Shown here piece after piece: positions 19,105 through 29,354 of a stretch of DNA of 64,000 nt. Within the stretch, counting starts at the first letter, position 1. The number at the start of each line of letters is the position of its first letter. The stretch is from NCBI RefSeq assembly GCF_002356295.1, contig NZ_AP018042.1, positions 2,264,361 to 2,328,360 on the forward strand, read 5' to 3'. The notes below the pieces were generated by a model. It ran no database searches. It was given only the letters and a program-made list of their open reading frames with translations, and was not told the origin of the DNA. The position numbers and the translations under genes are program-made. Source of the stretch: Labilibaculum antarcticum (GTDB lineage Bacteria > Bacteroidota > Bacteroidia > Bacteroidales > Marinifilaceae).

Positions 19105-19872
19105 CTATCCTTCAAGAAAATCTCCAAGAATTGAGCTGGCACCTTTTCTTCGATTATCGCCTCTGGGAGCAATTGCCTTCACTAATTTACGAATTGGCAT
19201 AGATTGTAACCAAACTTTCCCAGTACCTCTTAATGTTGCTAAGAATATCCCTTCCCCGCCAAAGATCATTGATTTTAGTCCTCCGGCCTTTTCAACTGAA
19301 AAATCGATTCCCTCTTCAAATGCAACAACACAACCAGTATCCACGCGAAGTGTTTGATTAACTAATACTTTTTCAATAACCGTTCCTCCAGCATGAACAA
19401 AGGCTTTACCATCTCCTTGAAGTTTCTGAAGAATGAATCCTTCGCCACCAAATAGTGCCGCTCCTAATTTTTTATTAAAGGCAATACTCACTTTCGTTCC
19501 CAAAGCAGCACATAAAAACCCATCTTTCTGAACAATTAATGAACCTCCTGATTTACTCAAATCGATAGGCATAATTGTTCCTGGATATGGTGCTGCAAAT
19601 CCAACTCTGGACTTTCCTGATCCTTTATGGGTAAAATGAGTTAGAAACAAAGATTCACCAGTTATCATGCGAGATCCTGCCGACACAAGCTTACTGAACA
19701 TGCCCTTCTCTGGTTCGGAACCATCACCCATTTTAGTTTCAAAAGTGATGCCTTCTTCCATGTAAGACATGGCTCCAGCCTCCGCAATAACTGTTTCGTT
19801 GGAATCCAATTCAATTTCAACTAATTGAATGTCGTCCCCGAATATCTTGTAGTCAATTTCGTGTGATTTCAT
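19105..19872 (-). CDS. TIGR00266/AIM24 family protein
   Basis: 255 residues, the usual length for this family. The N-terminus ([22 protein letters not shown]) and internal [22 protein letters not shown] and [20 protein letters not shown] repeats mark the TIGR00266/AIM24 beta-sandwich fold related to the tryptophan RNA-binding attenuator-like superfamily. No catalytic residues and no membrane helix are visible. The molecular role in bacteria is unknown. It stands between rsgA and mnmH. Confidence 0.9.
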   Translation of the reverse strand: MKSHEIDYKIFGDDIQLVEIELDSNETVIAEAGAMSYMEEGITFETKMGDGSEPEKGMFSKLVSAGSRMITGESLFLTHFTHKGSGKSRVGFAAPYPGTIMPIDLSKSGGSLIVQKDGFLCAALGTKVSIAFNKKLGAALFGGEGFILQKLQGDGKAFVHAGGTVIEKVLVNQTLRVDTGCVVAFEEGIDFSVEKAGGLKSMIFGGEGIFLATLRGTGKVWLQSMPIRKLVKAIAPRGDNRRKGASSILGDFLEG

Positions 19873-19999
19873 TTTTTCAATGATGAGTTATTAATTAAGA
19901 ATTATTTAGATGAATAGCTACACTACCAACATCCAAGCAAGTTACAAAAACAACTTAAGCTCCCTGCAATCATCATTTAAATTCTGAATCTGTAAGTTG

Positions 20000-20926
20000 C
20001 TATATTCTGTATTTGCTATTCTCATCCTCCATGATCATCCCCAAATAACTTTCATACCTGGTGATGCAAATTTCTCCTATTTCAACTGCGGCTTTTACAG
20101 CACATTTTGGTTCATGCACATGAGTACAATTATTGAATTGACAATTCGCTGAAGTCTTGAATATTTCAGGAAAAAAGTGTGACATCTCTTCCTTTTCCAT
20201 ATCAATAGTTCCAAAACCTCTAATCCCTGGAGTATCAATAATATAACCACCGAAATCCAATTCAAACATTTCAGAGAAAGTTGTAGTATGTTTTCCTTGA
20301 GAGTGAGCTTCAGAAATTTCGCCGGTTTTTAAGTCCAAACCAGGCTGTATCGCATTTATTAAAGTCGATTTCCCAACACCTGAATGTCCCGACAGTAAAT
20401 TTATTTTACCTTTTAAGGCTTCTCTGATGATATCCAAATGAGTGCCCTGTTTGGCCGAAATTTCGAAACATTTGTAGCCTATTTTTTCGTAAGTGAATTT
20501 CAATTCACCCAAGCGCGTCAGATCATTTGGGCGGTATCTGTCAATTTTATTAAAAATAAGATTGACCGGTATTCGATATGCCTCTGCTGCAGCTAAAAAA
20601 CGATCGATAAAAGTTGTAGTTGTTAAAGGATAATTAACCGTGACAATCAAAAATGCCTGATCGATATTCGCAGCAATTATCTGACTGTGTTTTGATAAGT
20701 TGGATGATTTTCGGATGATGTAATTCTTCCGATCATGTATCTTCACAATTACATTCGCCTCATTTTCCTCTTGAAAATCCACTTTATCCCCAACTGATAT
20801 TGGATTGGTTGTGCGAATTCCATCCATTCTAAACCGCCCTTTTATACGGCAATTATGAATTACACCATCGTTGGATTTAACGGTATACCAACTTCCTGTC
20901 GACTTGATTATTAATCCTTCTTTCAA
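20000..20926 (-). CDS. rsgA: Ribosome biogenesis GTPase RsgA
   Basis: 308 residues. An OB-fold N-terminus is followed by a circularly permuted GTPase in which G4 (NKID, 126-129) precedes the P-loop GHSGVGKST (180-188) and DTPG. A C-terminal zinc knuckle reads [14 protein letters not shown]. RsgA checks late 30S maturation. The start is TTG at 20926, supported by the typical start [15 protein letters not shown]. Divergent from xth across about 150 bases. Confidence 0.97.
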   Translation of the reverse strand: MKEGLIIKSTGSWYTVKSNDGVIHNCRIKGRFRMDGIRTTNPISVGDKVDFQEENEANVIVKIHDRKNYIIRKSSNLSKHSQIIAANIDQAFLIVTVNYPLTTTTFIDRFLAAAEAYRIPVNLIFNKIDRYRPNDLTRLGELKFTYEKIGYKCFEISAKQGTHLDIIREALKGKINLLSGHSGVGKSTLINAIQPGLDLKTGEISEAHSQGKHTTTFSEMFELDFGGYIIDTPGIRGFGTIDMEKEEMSHFFPEIFKTSANCQFNNCTHVHEPKCAVKAAVEIGEICITRYESYLGMIMEDENSKYRI

Positions 20927-21079
20927 TGTTCTTCTTTTTATTACAAAAGTAGTTGATTTCAGGCAATTTTAGGCAATGCAATTGCATTTTCTGATTTTTT
21001 AACAAATCTCTTATCTAAAATTACACTTTCCGCTTTTTTCTTTCTTTATCTTTATTCTCTTCAAATAAAAATATACGCT

Positions 21080-21847
21080 ATGCGAAAAATTATAAGTTAC
21101 AATGTAAATGGAATTCGAGCTGCCTTAGGAAAAGATTTTATTGGCTGGTTAAAGCAGGAAGATCCAGATATTCTTTTAATTCAGGAAACTAAGGCACAAC
21201 CGGAGCAGATAGAAACCCACCTTTTTGAGGAATTAGGCTATCATTGTTACTGGTTTTCGGCAGAAAAAAAGGGATATAGTGGAGTTGGCATCCTGACTAA
21301 AGAAAAACCAGACAAGGTGGTTATTGGTGTTGACAATCCAAAATATGATGTTGAAGGAAGATCGATTAGAGCCGATTTTGGCGATGTTTCAGTTTTTAGC
21401 ACATATCATCCATCGGGAACCGTAGGTGGCCCAAGACAAGATTACAAAATGGAATGGCTGGCCTATTTTCAGGAATACATTACTGAGTTAAAAAAAGAAA
21501 GACCTAATTTAATTATTGGTGGCGATTACAACATCTGCCACAAAGAAATCGATATCAGTAAGCCAGAAAAGAAAAAAGGGGTTTCTGGTTTTCTGCCTGA
21601 AGAAAGAGAATGGGTAAGTCAATTTATAGAGAGTGGATTTATAGACAGTTTTAGAGAGTTTGATCTGTCACCAGATAAATACAGTTGGTGGAGCTACAGA
21701 GCAGGTTCCCGAGGAAAGAATTTAGGTTGGAGGCTGGATTATCACATGGTGAGTGAACCGCTTAGAAACCAATTAAAAGGAGGATCTATTCTTGCTGATG
21801 TTATTCACTCAGACCACTGTCCTATTGTTGTTGAAGTGGATTTTTAA
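21080..21847 (+). CDS. xth: Exodeoxyribonuclease III
   Basis: 255 residues of the exonuclease-endonuclease-phosphatase fold: YNVNGIRAA at the start, catalytic Glu36 in IQETKAQ, GGDYNICH and the final SDHCPIVVE. The enzyme cuts abasic sites and removes 3' blocking groups in base excision repair. It is a single plus-strand gene, divergent from rsgA, with its own strong terminator. Confidence 0.97.
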   Translation: MRKIISYNVNGIRAALGKDFIGWLKQEDPDILLIQETKAQPEQIETHLFEELGYHCYWFSAEKKGYSGVGILTKEKPDKVVIGVDNPKYDVEGRSIRADFGDVSVFSTYHPSGTVGGPRQDYKMEWLAYFQEYITELKKERPNLIIGGDYNICHKEIDISKPEKKKGVSGFLPEEREWVSQFIESGFIDSFREFDLSPDKYSWWSYRAGSRGKNLGWRLDYHMVSEPLRNQLKGGSILADVIHSDHCPIVVEVDF

Positions 21848-21867
21848 TATCCTGAAAAAATATAAGC

Positions 21868-21906
21868 ATCCCGAGAAGACTACCTTTTCGGGATTTTTAT
21901 TTTTTA
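21868..21906 (+). terminator. Terminator of xth
   Basis: The stem ATCCCGA / TCGGGAT (21868-21874 and 21888-21894), with further A-T pairs inside, is followed by TTTTATTTTTT on the plus strand. It reaches the stop of the convergent gene at 21904. Confidence 0.88.
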
Positions 21907-23490
21907 CCACATACTTAAGAGCTGAACACAAACCATTAACAGCACCATTGCAATAGGATAAACGGTTGCATATGCAATTGATGGTGCTGCAGAATCAGTC
22001 ATACCATCAACAGCAGCCAAACCGGGTGTACTCGTCATGCTTCCGGTAAGCGTTCCCAATAAATTCAGGACATTCATTTTCAGAACAAAATGCCCTATTA
22101 GTGTGGTAATGATCATAGGCAATAATGTGATTCCTATCCCCAGCGAAAATAATGTAAATCCAGACTCTTTGAATGTTTCTACTAAGTGTGAGCCTGCGCT
22201 TGTTCCTACAACTGCAAGAAACATCAGCAATCCTAACTGACGTAACAATTGATTGGATGATCCGGACATGGTCCATAAAATTGGACCGGTCTTGCCAATT
22301 CTACTCAAAACTAAAGCAACGATTAAAACACCACCAGTTAATCCCAAGCTAAATGTAAAATCATCCGTAAAGGATATTTTTAATTTTCCCACTAAAACAC
22401 CAAGTACAATTCCTGCTGCAATGGGCAAGAAATCTGTATCTGACAACTTTTTACTATCGTTACCAAACAGGTGACGAATATTATTAATATTTCCCTTTCC
22501 ACATGCCACAACTAACTTATCTCCAAATCGAATTTCTGATTTGTCGCTTGCGACAATATTAATTCCAGCTCTTCTAATTCTAGTAACCCGCGCATTGTAA
22601 TTCGCTAAAACATTTAATTGACCTAGTGTTTTATTAACCACCTGTTTGTTGGTAACCAGAATGGACTCAATCACATAATCACTGCTAAGCGGGATTTCCA
22701 CGCTTGTTTCTTCCCCAATTAGAATCCTGGCCTTTTCAATCGCCTGTTCACCACCTATTATTCTAACAATATCTCCCTTCTCAAGAATTGTTGTAGGCAA
22801 AGGAACGATGGTTTCCCCATTGTGCATTATTCTTGAAATATTGGCTTGAGTCATTGAACGAATCTTCAACTCTTTGATGCTTTTCCCAACAATATTTTCA
22901 TTCTCAACAAGCAGATTCTTATTCACTATTTCGGGATGTTGTTGCAAAACCTCTTCTTCCAATTTCGCGGCTTCTTTTTGAATATCAACTCCAACTAACT
23001 TAGGATACAATCGTACAAATAAAATCACAGCAATTACACCAAAAGGATAAGCGATACCATAGCCTATGGAAGCTAATGGTGATTGAGTACTTTCAATTGC
23101 CGCAGCCAAACCTGGTGTGCTGGTTAATGACCCAGTAAGCAGACCTATCGCAATATTCATATCAATTTGAAAAAACACAACCACCAGAAGTGTAATAAGC
23201 GAAGCACTTCCCACCAAAATTAAGGCAAGTATAATCAACTCTCTCCCATTCTTTTTAAACGATTCAAAAAAACCAGGTCCAGCCTGAATTCCAATAGTAA
23301 AAATAAATATTGTTAAGCCTATTTTCTGGATATCAATTGGAATTGTGATCCCGTAATGCCCGAATACCAGAGCAACGAAAATGACTGCAGAAACATCAAG
23401 AGATATCCCTTTTATTTTAATATTTCCGACAATAAAACCAATTGCAACAATTAGGAATAGAACAAAATAACTAGATGATAATAAATCCAT
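21904..23490 (-). CDS. AspT/YidE-type transporter with two TrkA-C domains
   Basis: About 528 residues. Two membrane halves each carry the duplicated AspT/YidE motif GSLTSTPGLAAAIE / GSMTSTPGLAAVDG, and two TrkA-C domains lie between them (about 175-340). Such proteins exchange amino or dicarboxylic acids (aspartate:alanine antiport in the best-known case); the substrate here is unknown. A longer frame to 23580 exists, but those 30 codons cross the terminator of the upstream gene, so the ATG at 23490 is taken. Confidence 0.88.
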   Translation of the reverse strand: MDLLSSSYFVLFLIVAIGFIVGNIKIKGISLDVSAVIFVALVFGHYGITIPIDIQKIGLTIFIFTIGIQAGPGFFESFKKNGRELIILALILVGSASLITLLVVVFFQIDMNIAIGLLTGSLTSTPGLAAAIESTQSPLASIGYGIAYPFGVIAVILFVRLYPKLVGVDIQKEAAKLEEEVLQQHPEIVNKNLLVENENIVGKSIKELKIRSMTQANISRIMHNGETIVPLPTTILEKGDIVRIIGGEQAIEKARILIGEETSVEIPLSSDYVIESILVTNKQVVNKTLGQLNVLANYNARVTRIRRAGINIVASDKSEIRFGDKLVVACGKGNINNIRHLFGNDSKKLSDTDFLPIAAGIVLGVLVGKLKISFTDDFTFSLGLTGGVLIVALVLSRIGKTGPILWTMSGSSNQLLRQLGLLMFLAVVGTSAGSHLVETFKESGFTLFSLGIGITLLPMIITTLIGHFVLKMNVLNLLGTLTGSMTSTPGLAAVDGMTDSAAPSIAYATVYPIAMVLLMVCVQLLSMW

Positions 23491-23554
23491 TAACAATGGT
23501 TTTGTGAAAAATGCGCTTTTATTTATAAGAGCACAAAGGTAAAAATTCAAATTT

Positions 23555-23587
23555 AAAAAAAGCGATTGAAAGTATTTCAACCGCTTT
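23555..23587 (-). terminator. Terminator of pepE
   Basis: The stem AAAGCG-TTGAAA / TTTCAA-CGCTTT (23559-23587) has one internal mismatch and a GTA loop. On the minus strand it runs into a T-tract. It lies 19 bases beyond the pepE stop. Confidence 0.75.
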
Positions 23588-23605
23588 AAATATATTTTCT
23601 GAAAT

Positions 23606-24316
23606 TTATTTCAACAAGAAATTAAAATCATCGTTTGGCCTCAATTCGTATGCTTCAACACCATTTTTGAATATTCGACAGTTGTGTTTTCCAATCAAAT
23701 CAATTTCTCCATTTTCGACCAGGAACATGCTTCCCTCGCGTAAGCCAGCAACATACAAGTCTGGATTAACGACCATAAATTCATTGATCCGATCTTCTCT
23801 AGTCTCTCCTCCGTGACCATCGGGATTTTTATCCAAATAGTGAGGATTAATCTGAAATGGAATTAAATTTAGCGCATCAAATCCCAGAGGATCGATAATT
23901 GGCATATCATTAGTGGTTTTAATTGTTGGACATGCCAAATTTGAGCCTGCACTCCACCCTATAAATGGTGTGTTATCACCAATCACTTTCTTACGGATTA
24001 CCTCAGTGAGGTTATTTTTATGAATCCAATGAAGCAGGTTCCAAGTACTTCCACCACCCACAATAATTGCTTCTGCTTCTTCAACAGCTTTAACCGGATC
24101 TTCAAAATGATGAATCGAAACAACATCATGTCCCACTTCATTCAACTTAGCCTTTACCTTGGCTTCGTAATCGGCGAAAGAAAAAGTTACTCCTGCATAA
24201 GGAATGAATAACGCTTTAACCGGCTTATCGCCTAAAAAATCTTTAATGTTATTTTTTGGATAGTCTAAGTATTCCTCTCCCGCCATTGTGGAGTTACTAA
24301 TCAATAATAATCTCAT
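23606..24316 (-). CDS. pepE: Dipeptidase E (peptidase S51)
   Basis: 236 residues. It shows the S51 features: GGGSTWNLLHW, the nucleophile Ser122 in FIGWSAGSNLACPT, and a candidate catalytic His159 in INPHYLD. The class cleaves Asp-Xaa dipeptides. No signal peptide, so it is cytoplasmic. It stands 289 bases upstream of the AspT-type transporter, a possible functional link through aspartate, but a terminator separates them. Confidence 0.94.
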   Translation of the reverse strand: MRLLLISNSTMAGEEYLDYPKNNIKDFLGDKPVKALFIPYAGVTFSFADYEAKVKAKLNEVGHDVVSIHHFEDPVKAVEEAEAIIVGGGSTWNLLHWIHKNNLTEVIRKKVIGDNTPFIGWSAGSNLACPTIKTTNDMPIIDPLGFDALNLIPFQINPHYLDKNPDGHGGETREDRINEFMVVNPDLYVAGLREGSMFLVENGEIDLIGKHNCRIFKNGVEAYELRPNDDFNFLLK

Positions 24317-24362
24317 TTATGTAGAATTTAGTTTAAGTAGATGTGAATTATCTGACCTAAAT

Positions 24363-26369
24363 TTAGCTATTTACCACTGAAATTAAAGTCTCTTTGTTCA
24401 CAAATTCGCTAAATTTCTTATCACTCATTGGCCTTCTAGGAATTATAAAAGAAAACGTACTTCCTTTATCTACTTCGCTTTCAACCATCATTTCTCCATG
24501 ATTTTTCACTAAAAAATCTCTACACAAAGTGATGCCCAAGCCTGTACCTTTCTCATTAGCAGTGCCATCAGTTGTTTTACCTTCGTAAATATTCTCAATC
24601 TGTTCTGGCATCATTCCAATACCGTTATCGATTACAGAAATTTTAACAAAGTATTCTCCTATTTCCGATTTAACTTCAATAAGTCCTCCCTTATTGGTAA
24701 ATTTAATGGCATTTGAGAGCAGATTACGAACAACAGTATTGATCATGTTCCAATCGATATACACTTCGACTGAAGGATTGACGGTCGCTATTAGACTAAT
24801 GGATTTGATTTTGGCTAACTCTGCTGATAAATTTATATTTGAGCTGATTATCGAGCTTGCATCAACCATTTGCAAGTTAGCAGATATGGTAGATGTTTGA
24901 TTTTTCGCCCAAAACAGTAAATTTTCAAGCAATTCAAATGAATTATCAGCAGAATGAAACAAAGATTGAAGAAACTCGGTCTTATCTTCTTCCGATAGAT
25001 CCAATTCTTCATCGGTAAGCATCATTCGCAATCCATTACTGATGTTTCCAATTGCACCACGTAAATCATGAGCAATTAGGGAGAACATTTTATCCTTAGT
25101 TTCATTGGCGGTTCTAAGCTTATCTTCACTTACCTTAAGTCTTTTCATAGCTCCAATCAATTCTTCCTGGTGCTGACTTACCAGACGATTTCTTAGGTAT
25201 AAAAGTTCATTGTCTTTCAGATTATTTCGGTATCGAAACGTGAGAAGAAATATCACAACCAGTAAAAGAAGCAATATGAGTAAACCAATTGTATATTGAC
25301 GGTTTATTTCCAACTGCTGTGTTTGATTTTCCGCACGAAGTATCTGATTTTCCTGATTTTTAATATCTTCAATATGTCTTGAATCCAAATCATCAATTTT
25401 ATTTGACAATTGTTCCGAGGAAATAGAATCCTGATATGCCTGAAGATTCTCATAAGCATTTACTGAACTTCTATAATCGCCAAGCTTTGTATAGTATAGA
25501 GAAAGATATTTGTAATAATCCCGAAGTAACCTTTTCGATTTTAACTGCTTAGCTATAAGGTATCCTTTGTCAAGATGATGCCTGGCTTTGGTAAGATCAT
25601 TATGATGAAGATATAATTCGCACATATTCAGCTCAAAAACCCCAGTCTTATGATTTGGGCCATTCGTTTTGTAATAATCTACTGCCTCACGATAAGTTCG
25701 AATTGCCTTTAGAGTATCTCCCATTTCAGTATATAAACTTCCAATATCATTTAAAAGTTCCCCAACCACAGCTCTGTGCGAAATCTCTTTGCCAAGATCC
25801 AATCCTTTTTGTAAATACTCAATAGCTTTATCATAATTTCTGATCGCCTGATAGTAAACCCCAAAGGAATTGAAACATCTGGCAAGGCCTACTTTATCAT
25901 TTAATTTCTCATAAATTTTATTGGCTTCCTGAGTGTAGTCGTATGTTTTGCCAATTTTTCCGGATTGGTAGTAAACGGTAGCCAATTTTTGGCTTATATC
26001 AGCAAGCTCTTTTTCGTAGTCATGATTTTTTGCAAAGCGATATGCTTTCAATAAATAATCCAAGGAGTTATCATACTGATTATCAACATAGTAAGCCGTC
26101 CCCAAATAATACATTGCTTTAACAACCTCCTTATCGTATTCGAGACTTTGAGCTGTTGCCAAAGCCCGACCTCCCATCTCAATCGATTTTGCAGGTTCGG
26201 TATCCCAGTAAGCCCGACTCAACTCCAGTAAAGTCTCCAATTTTTCCTGACCAGACACTTTTGTATAGCGATTATTTAAGCTATCCAGATTTGTCTGAAA
26301 GTCAGCAAAAGCAGGCAGGCTGATCAATATTGGAAAAAAATAAATTAATAGCTGGAACTTTATTTTCAT
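24363..26369 (-). CDS. TPR-containing sensor histidine kinase
   Basis: About 668 residues. A signal peptide (LLIYFFPILISLPAFA) is followed by six or more tetratricopeptide repeats (about 45-320), a coiled stretch, one membrane helix (about 360-378), and a kinase core: His434 in SLIAHDLRGAIGN, NLLSNAIKFTNKGG, DNGIGM and GTGLGITLCRDF. The TPRs would be periplasmic, a common Bacteroidota design. No receiver gene is adjacent. An ATG at 26414 exists, but the ATG at 26369 gives a proper signal peptide. Confidence 0.92.
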   Translation of the reverse strand: MKIKFQLLIYFFPILISLPAFADFQTNLDSLNNRYTKVSGQEKLETLLELSRAYWDTEPAKSIEMGGRALATAQSLEYDKEVVKAMYYLGTAYYVDNQYDNSLDYLLKAYRFAKNHDYEKELADISQKLATVYYQSGKIGKTYDYTQEANKIYEKLNDKVGLARCFNSFGVYYQAIRNYDKAIEYLQKGLDLGKEISHRAVVGELLNDIGSLYTEMGDTLKAIRTYREAVDYYKTNGPNHKTGVFELNMCELYLHHNDLTKARHHLDKGYLIAKQLKSKRLLRDYYKYLSLYYTKLGDYRSSVNAYENLQAYQDSISSEQLSNKIDDLDSRHIEDIKNQENQILRAENQTQQLEINRQYTIGLLILLLLLVVIFLLTFRYRNNLKDNELLYLRNRLVSQHQEELIGAMKRLKVSEDKLRTANETKDKMFSLIAHDLRGAIGNISNGLRMMLTDEELDLSEEDKTEFLQSLFHSADNSFELLENLLFWAKNQTSTISANLQMVDASSIISSNINLSAELAKIKSISLIATVNPSVEVYIDWNMINTVVRNLLSNAIKFTNKGGLIEVKSEIGEYFVKISVIDNGIGMMPEQIENIYEGKTTDGTANEKGTGLGITLCRDFLVKNHGEMMVESEVDKGSTFSFIIPRRPMSDKKFSEFVNKETLISVVNS

Positions 26370-26433
26370 GCCATAAATATAATACTTTATACTACATAAT
26401 TCAATCTTCGTCAAAATATCTAATGCATGGACA

Positions 26434-26464
26434 ATAAAAATACCGGACTCTTTTAAAATCCGGC
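26434..26464 (-). terminator. Terminator of the sigma / anti-sigma / barrel operon
   Basis: CCGGA / TCCGG (26443-26447 and 26459-26463), with extra TTTT/AAAA pairing inside, is followed on the minus strand by TATTTTTATTG. It is 28 bases past the stop of the barrel gene. Confidence 0.78.
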
Positions 26465-26491
26465 ATAATAATATTTATCGATTAGTAAGGT

Positions 26492-27574
26492 TCAAAAACT
26501 CACTAGAGTAATTCCAACTGTAAAAGGAACTAATTCCGGACCGTCATTTTTCTCGAAAAAATCAGTTAAACCATAGGTCGCAAAAAAGTTTAAAGAACGA
26601 TAACCTATACGTGCATGTGCTGCGTAACGAAGAGTTTTCAAGTTGAAATCATCGTGATCTTTATCTTTGTGTGTATTCCCATTCAACCTATACTTCACTT
26701 TTGTATGAGAACCAACACGTAATCCACCCACTACTCCGGCAGACATGTGCACCCTTCTTGATTTATATTTCACTGGAATTTGAAATTCCAACAGCAAGGG
26801 AACGGTAAGGTACAAACTTGTTAATTTGCTTTTTTTAATGCTCCAGTGGGGATCGAAGGAAATTGGTTGAACCATTCCGGAGCCATCATTCCCTAATGTT
26901 ATATTTTGATCGAAACGATAATTATTCCATTCCAATCCCATACCAGTTACCAAACCAATTGTATTTCTTTCCTTTTGCAAACTAATATCGTACTGTAGAA
27001 AATTTACGTTAACGGCAAGTGACTTGGCCATATCCAAATCCATAAAGCCCTCTTGGTTCGGATCCGCATATCCACTATAATCCTCATCGGCAAAACCATT
27101 TACACCCATTTCGAAACCAGCCCAATGCCCACGAAAGTCCCCCTCCTCTTCCATAAAAAATTTATCCTGATTTGCATCCCAAGGATGTACTTTCTGAATT
27201 CGAATTCGGGTGCCATGCCAACCATCAATTATATTGATTTGCTTGCCTCCCAATCGGATTTTCGTAGTGTCTCTGTCCTCTTCAAAACCTACTTTACCAA
27301 TCTTACCTATTTTAGCTTTTATGCCTTTATCGTCCTCAACAACCTTCACTAAGTCTTTTTTCATAAACTTTACCTTTGTGGTATCAGCTTGGGTTTCCCA
27401 TGATTTAGTGTTGAATTTATCTTTAGTTTCTGATTTCTTTTTTTTGTTCGACCAAGAATCTTCAATCAAAACTTTCTTTTTAAGGCTATCTGTTTTTAGG
27501 GTATCAACAGCTTCCTGAGCGTTAACTCCGAATACAAGCACAATGGACATGCATAGTAAAAATATCTTTTTCAT
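26492..27574 (-). CDS. Outer-membrane beta-barrel-like protein
   Basis: 360 residues. The signal peptide is MKKIFLLCMSIVLVFGVNAQ. Residues 25-110 are Lys- and Asp-rich and probably disordered. Beta strands follow (for example LQYDISLQKERNTIGLVTGMGLEW and RIGYRSLNFFATYGLTDFF) and the chain ends in VGITLVSF with a terminal Phe, the outer-membrane barrel signature. No named family recognised. It closes the operon with the ECF sigma factor and the anti-sigma-like gene, so it is probably a target or sensor of that system. Confidence 0.8.
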   Translation of the reverse strand: MKKIFLLCMSIVLVFGVNAQEAVDTLKTDSLKKKVLIEDSWSNKKKKSETKDKFNTKSWETQADTTKVKFMKKDLVKVVEDDKGIKAKIGKIGKVGFEEDRDTTKIRLGGKQINIIDGWHGTRIRIQKVHPWDANQDKFFMEEEGDFRGHWAGFEMGVNGFADEDYSGYADPNQEGFMDLDMAKSLAVNVNFLQYDISLQKERNTIGLVTGMGLEWNNYRFDQNITLGNDGSGMVQPISFDPHWSIKKSKLTSLYLTVPLLLEFQIPVKYKSRRVHMSAGVVGGLRVGSHTKVKYRLNGNTHKDKDHDDFNLKTLRYAAHARIGYRSLNFFATYGLTDFFEKNDGPELVPFTVGITLVSF

Positions 27575-27634
27575 AACTGTATATTTATCTTATTTCTAAG
27601 GGTAAGACGAAGTGATTGAGGAATAGTTACAGGC

Positions 27635-28687
27635 TTATTTAATTGTTTTTGAAAAACCAATACCTGCGGTATTAAAATCTAAACGTGTTTTCTCTGTTTT
27701 CGAATCGTATTTCTGCTCAAATTGAACATCTTTCCCTGCAATTTCACTCAGTTTATCCACGCCATATTTGGCAATGGCAAATAAAACTGATGTTTGAGCT
27801 TTCTTTTCAGGGATACTTGATTTCCAAGACATTCCTAACTGTGCCAATCCATTATTTTGTAGGTTAACCTCTGTCTTCTTATCTTTTGGAATGTCTATTT
27901 CCATTGCCGGATTAGCAGAATTAGCGATGGCAACGAATTCAGTACTTAATGAAATGTCTAAAGGCGTAATTCGCTCTACAACTTCATCTAGATCTTGGAT
28001 TTTAGCTTCATTCACCGGTGTATCAATTATTTCTTTTTGCCCATCCTTCAATGAAGTTTTCGCCTCTGTTTGAACAACTTTCTGTTCGGGTTTTATAAGC
28101 ACTCCAACAGGAAGGCTGCCTTCAGGTATCTCTTTACGTTCCGTAATTACTGTTTCAACTTTAGCCGTTATCTTCTCTTCATTGGAATAATCACCTTTGA
28201 ATTGATACAAGATACTCCAAAGAGAAAAAACCAAAATAATTAACGCCGCCACTCCCACTCTGGAAAAATACCACCAAAAAGCAACTTTACGAGAACTTCT
28301 TTTCAACTTGTTTTTATCCCTAAAAACAAGATTAGTATCTGCAAGTAATATGGTTTTATTATAGACTTCACTCTCTTTTTTGAAGGATTCGTTTTTATCC
28401 AGAAATGCATCAAAAGCACTTTCATCACCCACGAGTAAATCACCTTCCAAACGAGCAATGCAGAAATCATCAAAACTTTCACGAAAAGGGATTTCTTTTA
28501 GAGATTCGGAATCCGCTAAAATAGTATCTTTCGAAAGAACAGGACATTCCATCTCCTCCAGCTCTGCTTTAAGATCTGGATTTTTGGTCAGAAAATCTTC
28601 CAGAACGATGCCTTGAAGGGAACTTAATGTCCCTTCCAAGTAATCAAGGAAGAATTCCTCGTAGTTATGTCGGGTTATTTCCTTCAT
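27635..28687 (-). CDS. Anti-sigma-like membrane protein
   Basis: 350 residues. The N-terminal about 125 residues are acidic and cytoplasmic, with two similar blocks: NYEEFFLDYLEGTLS and DDFCIARLEGDLL. One membrane helix follows (about 133-155, VGVAALIILVFSLWSILY), then a 195-residue low-complexity periplasmic tail. The position 11 bases after an ECF sigma factor and the one-helix design fit an anti-sigma factor, although no zinc-binding HxxxCxxC motif is visible. The function is inferred from context. Confidence 0.75.
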   Translation of the reverse strand: MKEITRHNYEEFFLDYLEGTLSSLQGIVLEDFLTKNPDLKAELEEMECPVLSKDTILADSESLKEIPFRESFDDFCIARLEGDLLVGDESAFDAFLDKNESFKKESEVYNKTILLADTNLVFRDKNKLKRSSRKVAFWWYFSRVGVAALIILVFSLWSILYQFKGDYSNEEKITAKVETVITERKEIPEGSLPVGVLIKPEQKVVQTEAKTSLKDGQKEIIDTPVNEAKIQDLDEVVERITPLDISLSTEFVAIANSANPAMEIDIPKDKKTEVNLQNNGLAQLGMSWKSSIPEKKAQTSVLFAIAKYGVDKLSEIAGKDVQFEQKYDSKTEKTRLDFNTAGIGFSKTIK

Positions 28688-28698
28688 TTCCTAATCCT

Positions 28699-29184
28699 TT
28701 ATATTATTGATTCAATACTACCAATGTAATTTTTCAAATGCTTACGAGCCCGATAAATGTAAACTTTCACCTGCGACTCAGTTAAATCAGTAATTTTTGC
28801 AATTTCCGTATAAGAGTACCCTTCATAATCACGCAATAAAATGACCGATCGTTGTACATCAGATAATCTTTTCAATGCCTCATCAAGAATTTCACTTAAA
28901 TCTGAATAATGCTCCGAATGTGAATAATCCATAACATCCACATTCTCAAAATCTTCTTTTCGTTTCTCTCGTCTGATCAAATCTATCATAGTATGATAAG
29001 CCGTTGTGTACAGATAAGATTTTACTTTCATAAAATTTACGTTATCAACATTTCGCCACAATTTCTCGAAACTATCCTGCACAATATCCCTCGCTTTATC
29101 CTCATCTCTAATGTTTTTGAGGATAAAACGAAACATCCCATCAGCATGCTGATCTACGCTTATGTTGTATTCGTTCAGGTTCAT
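28699..29184 (-). CDS. ECF RNA polymerase sigma factor
   Basis: About 161 residues. Region 2 reads DIVQDSFEKLWRNVDNV...KSYLYTTAYHTMIDLIRR, and region 4 reads LSDVQRSVILLRDYEGYSYTEIAKITDLTESQVKVYIYRAR. A longer frame would use TTG at 29196; ATG at 29184 is preferred, because a TAAATTTG element at 29205-29198 puts the transcript start close to 29192. It begins a three-gene operon with the anti-sigma-like and barrel genes. Confidence 0.93.
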   Translation of the reverse strand: MNLNEYNISVDQHADGMFRFILKNIRDEDKARDIVQDSFEKLWRNVDNVNFMKVKSYLYTTAYHTMIDLIRREKRKEDFENVDVMDYSHSEHYSDLSEILDEALKRLSDVQRSVILLRDYEGYSYTEIAKITDLTESQVKVYIYRARKHLKNYIGSIESII

Positions 29185-29197
29185 ATATAGTAGCAAT

Positions 29198-29205
29198 CAA
29201 ATTTA
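29198..29205 (-). promoter_or_regulatory. Candidate -7 element of the sigma operon
   Basis: The minus strand reads TAAATTTG, matching TAnnTTTG, 14 bases before the chosen ATG at 29184. No clear -33 TTG is present. An ECF sigma may use its own different promoter, so this is a weak call. Confidence 0.35.
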
Positions 29206-29354
29206 AGACGCTTAGCCCTAAATAAAAGTTACAGCCATTTTTTTATTATCTTCGATTTTGAAACCATTTAAAGTCCATCTACAAGTAATATTTTTCTCCG
29301 GAGAGCTCAAAACCCTATTCTTAATAAATGACTAAAATTAAAATATCAATTGAC

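Noticed and set aside
23491-23580. Longer N-terminus of the AspT-type transporter
   Set aside because: It would translate the pepE terminator and disturb a clean membrane-helix start at 23490.
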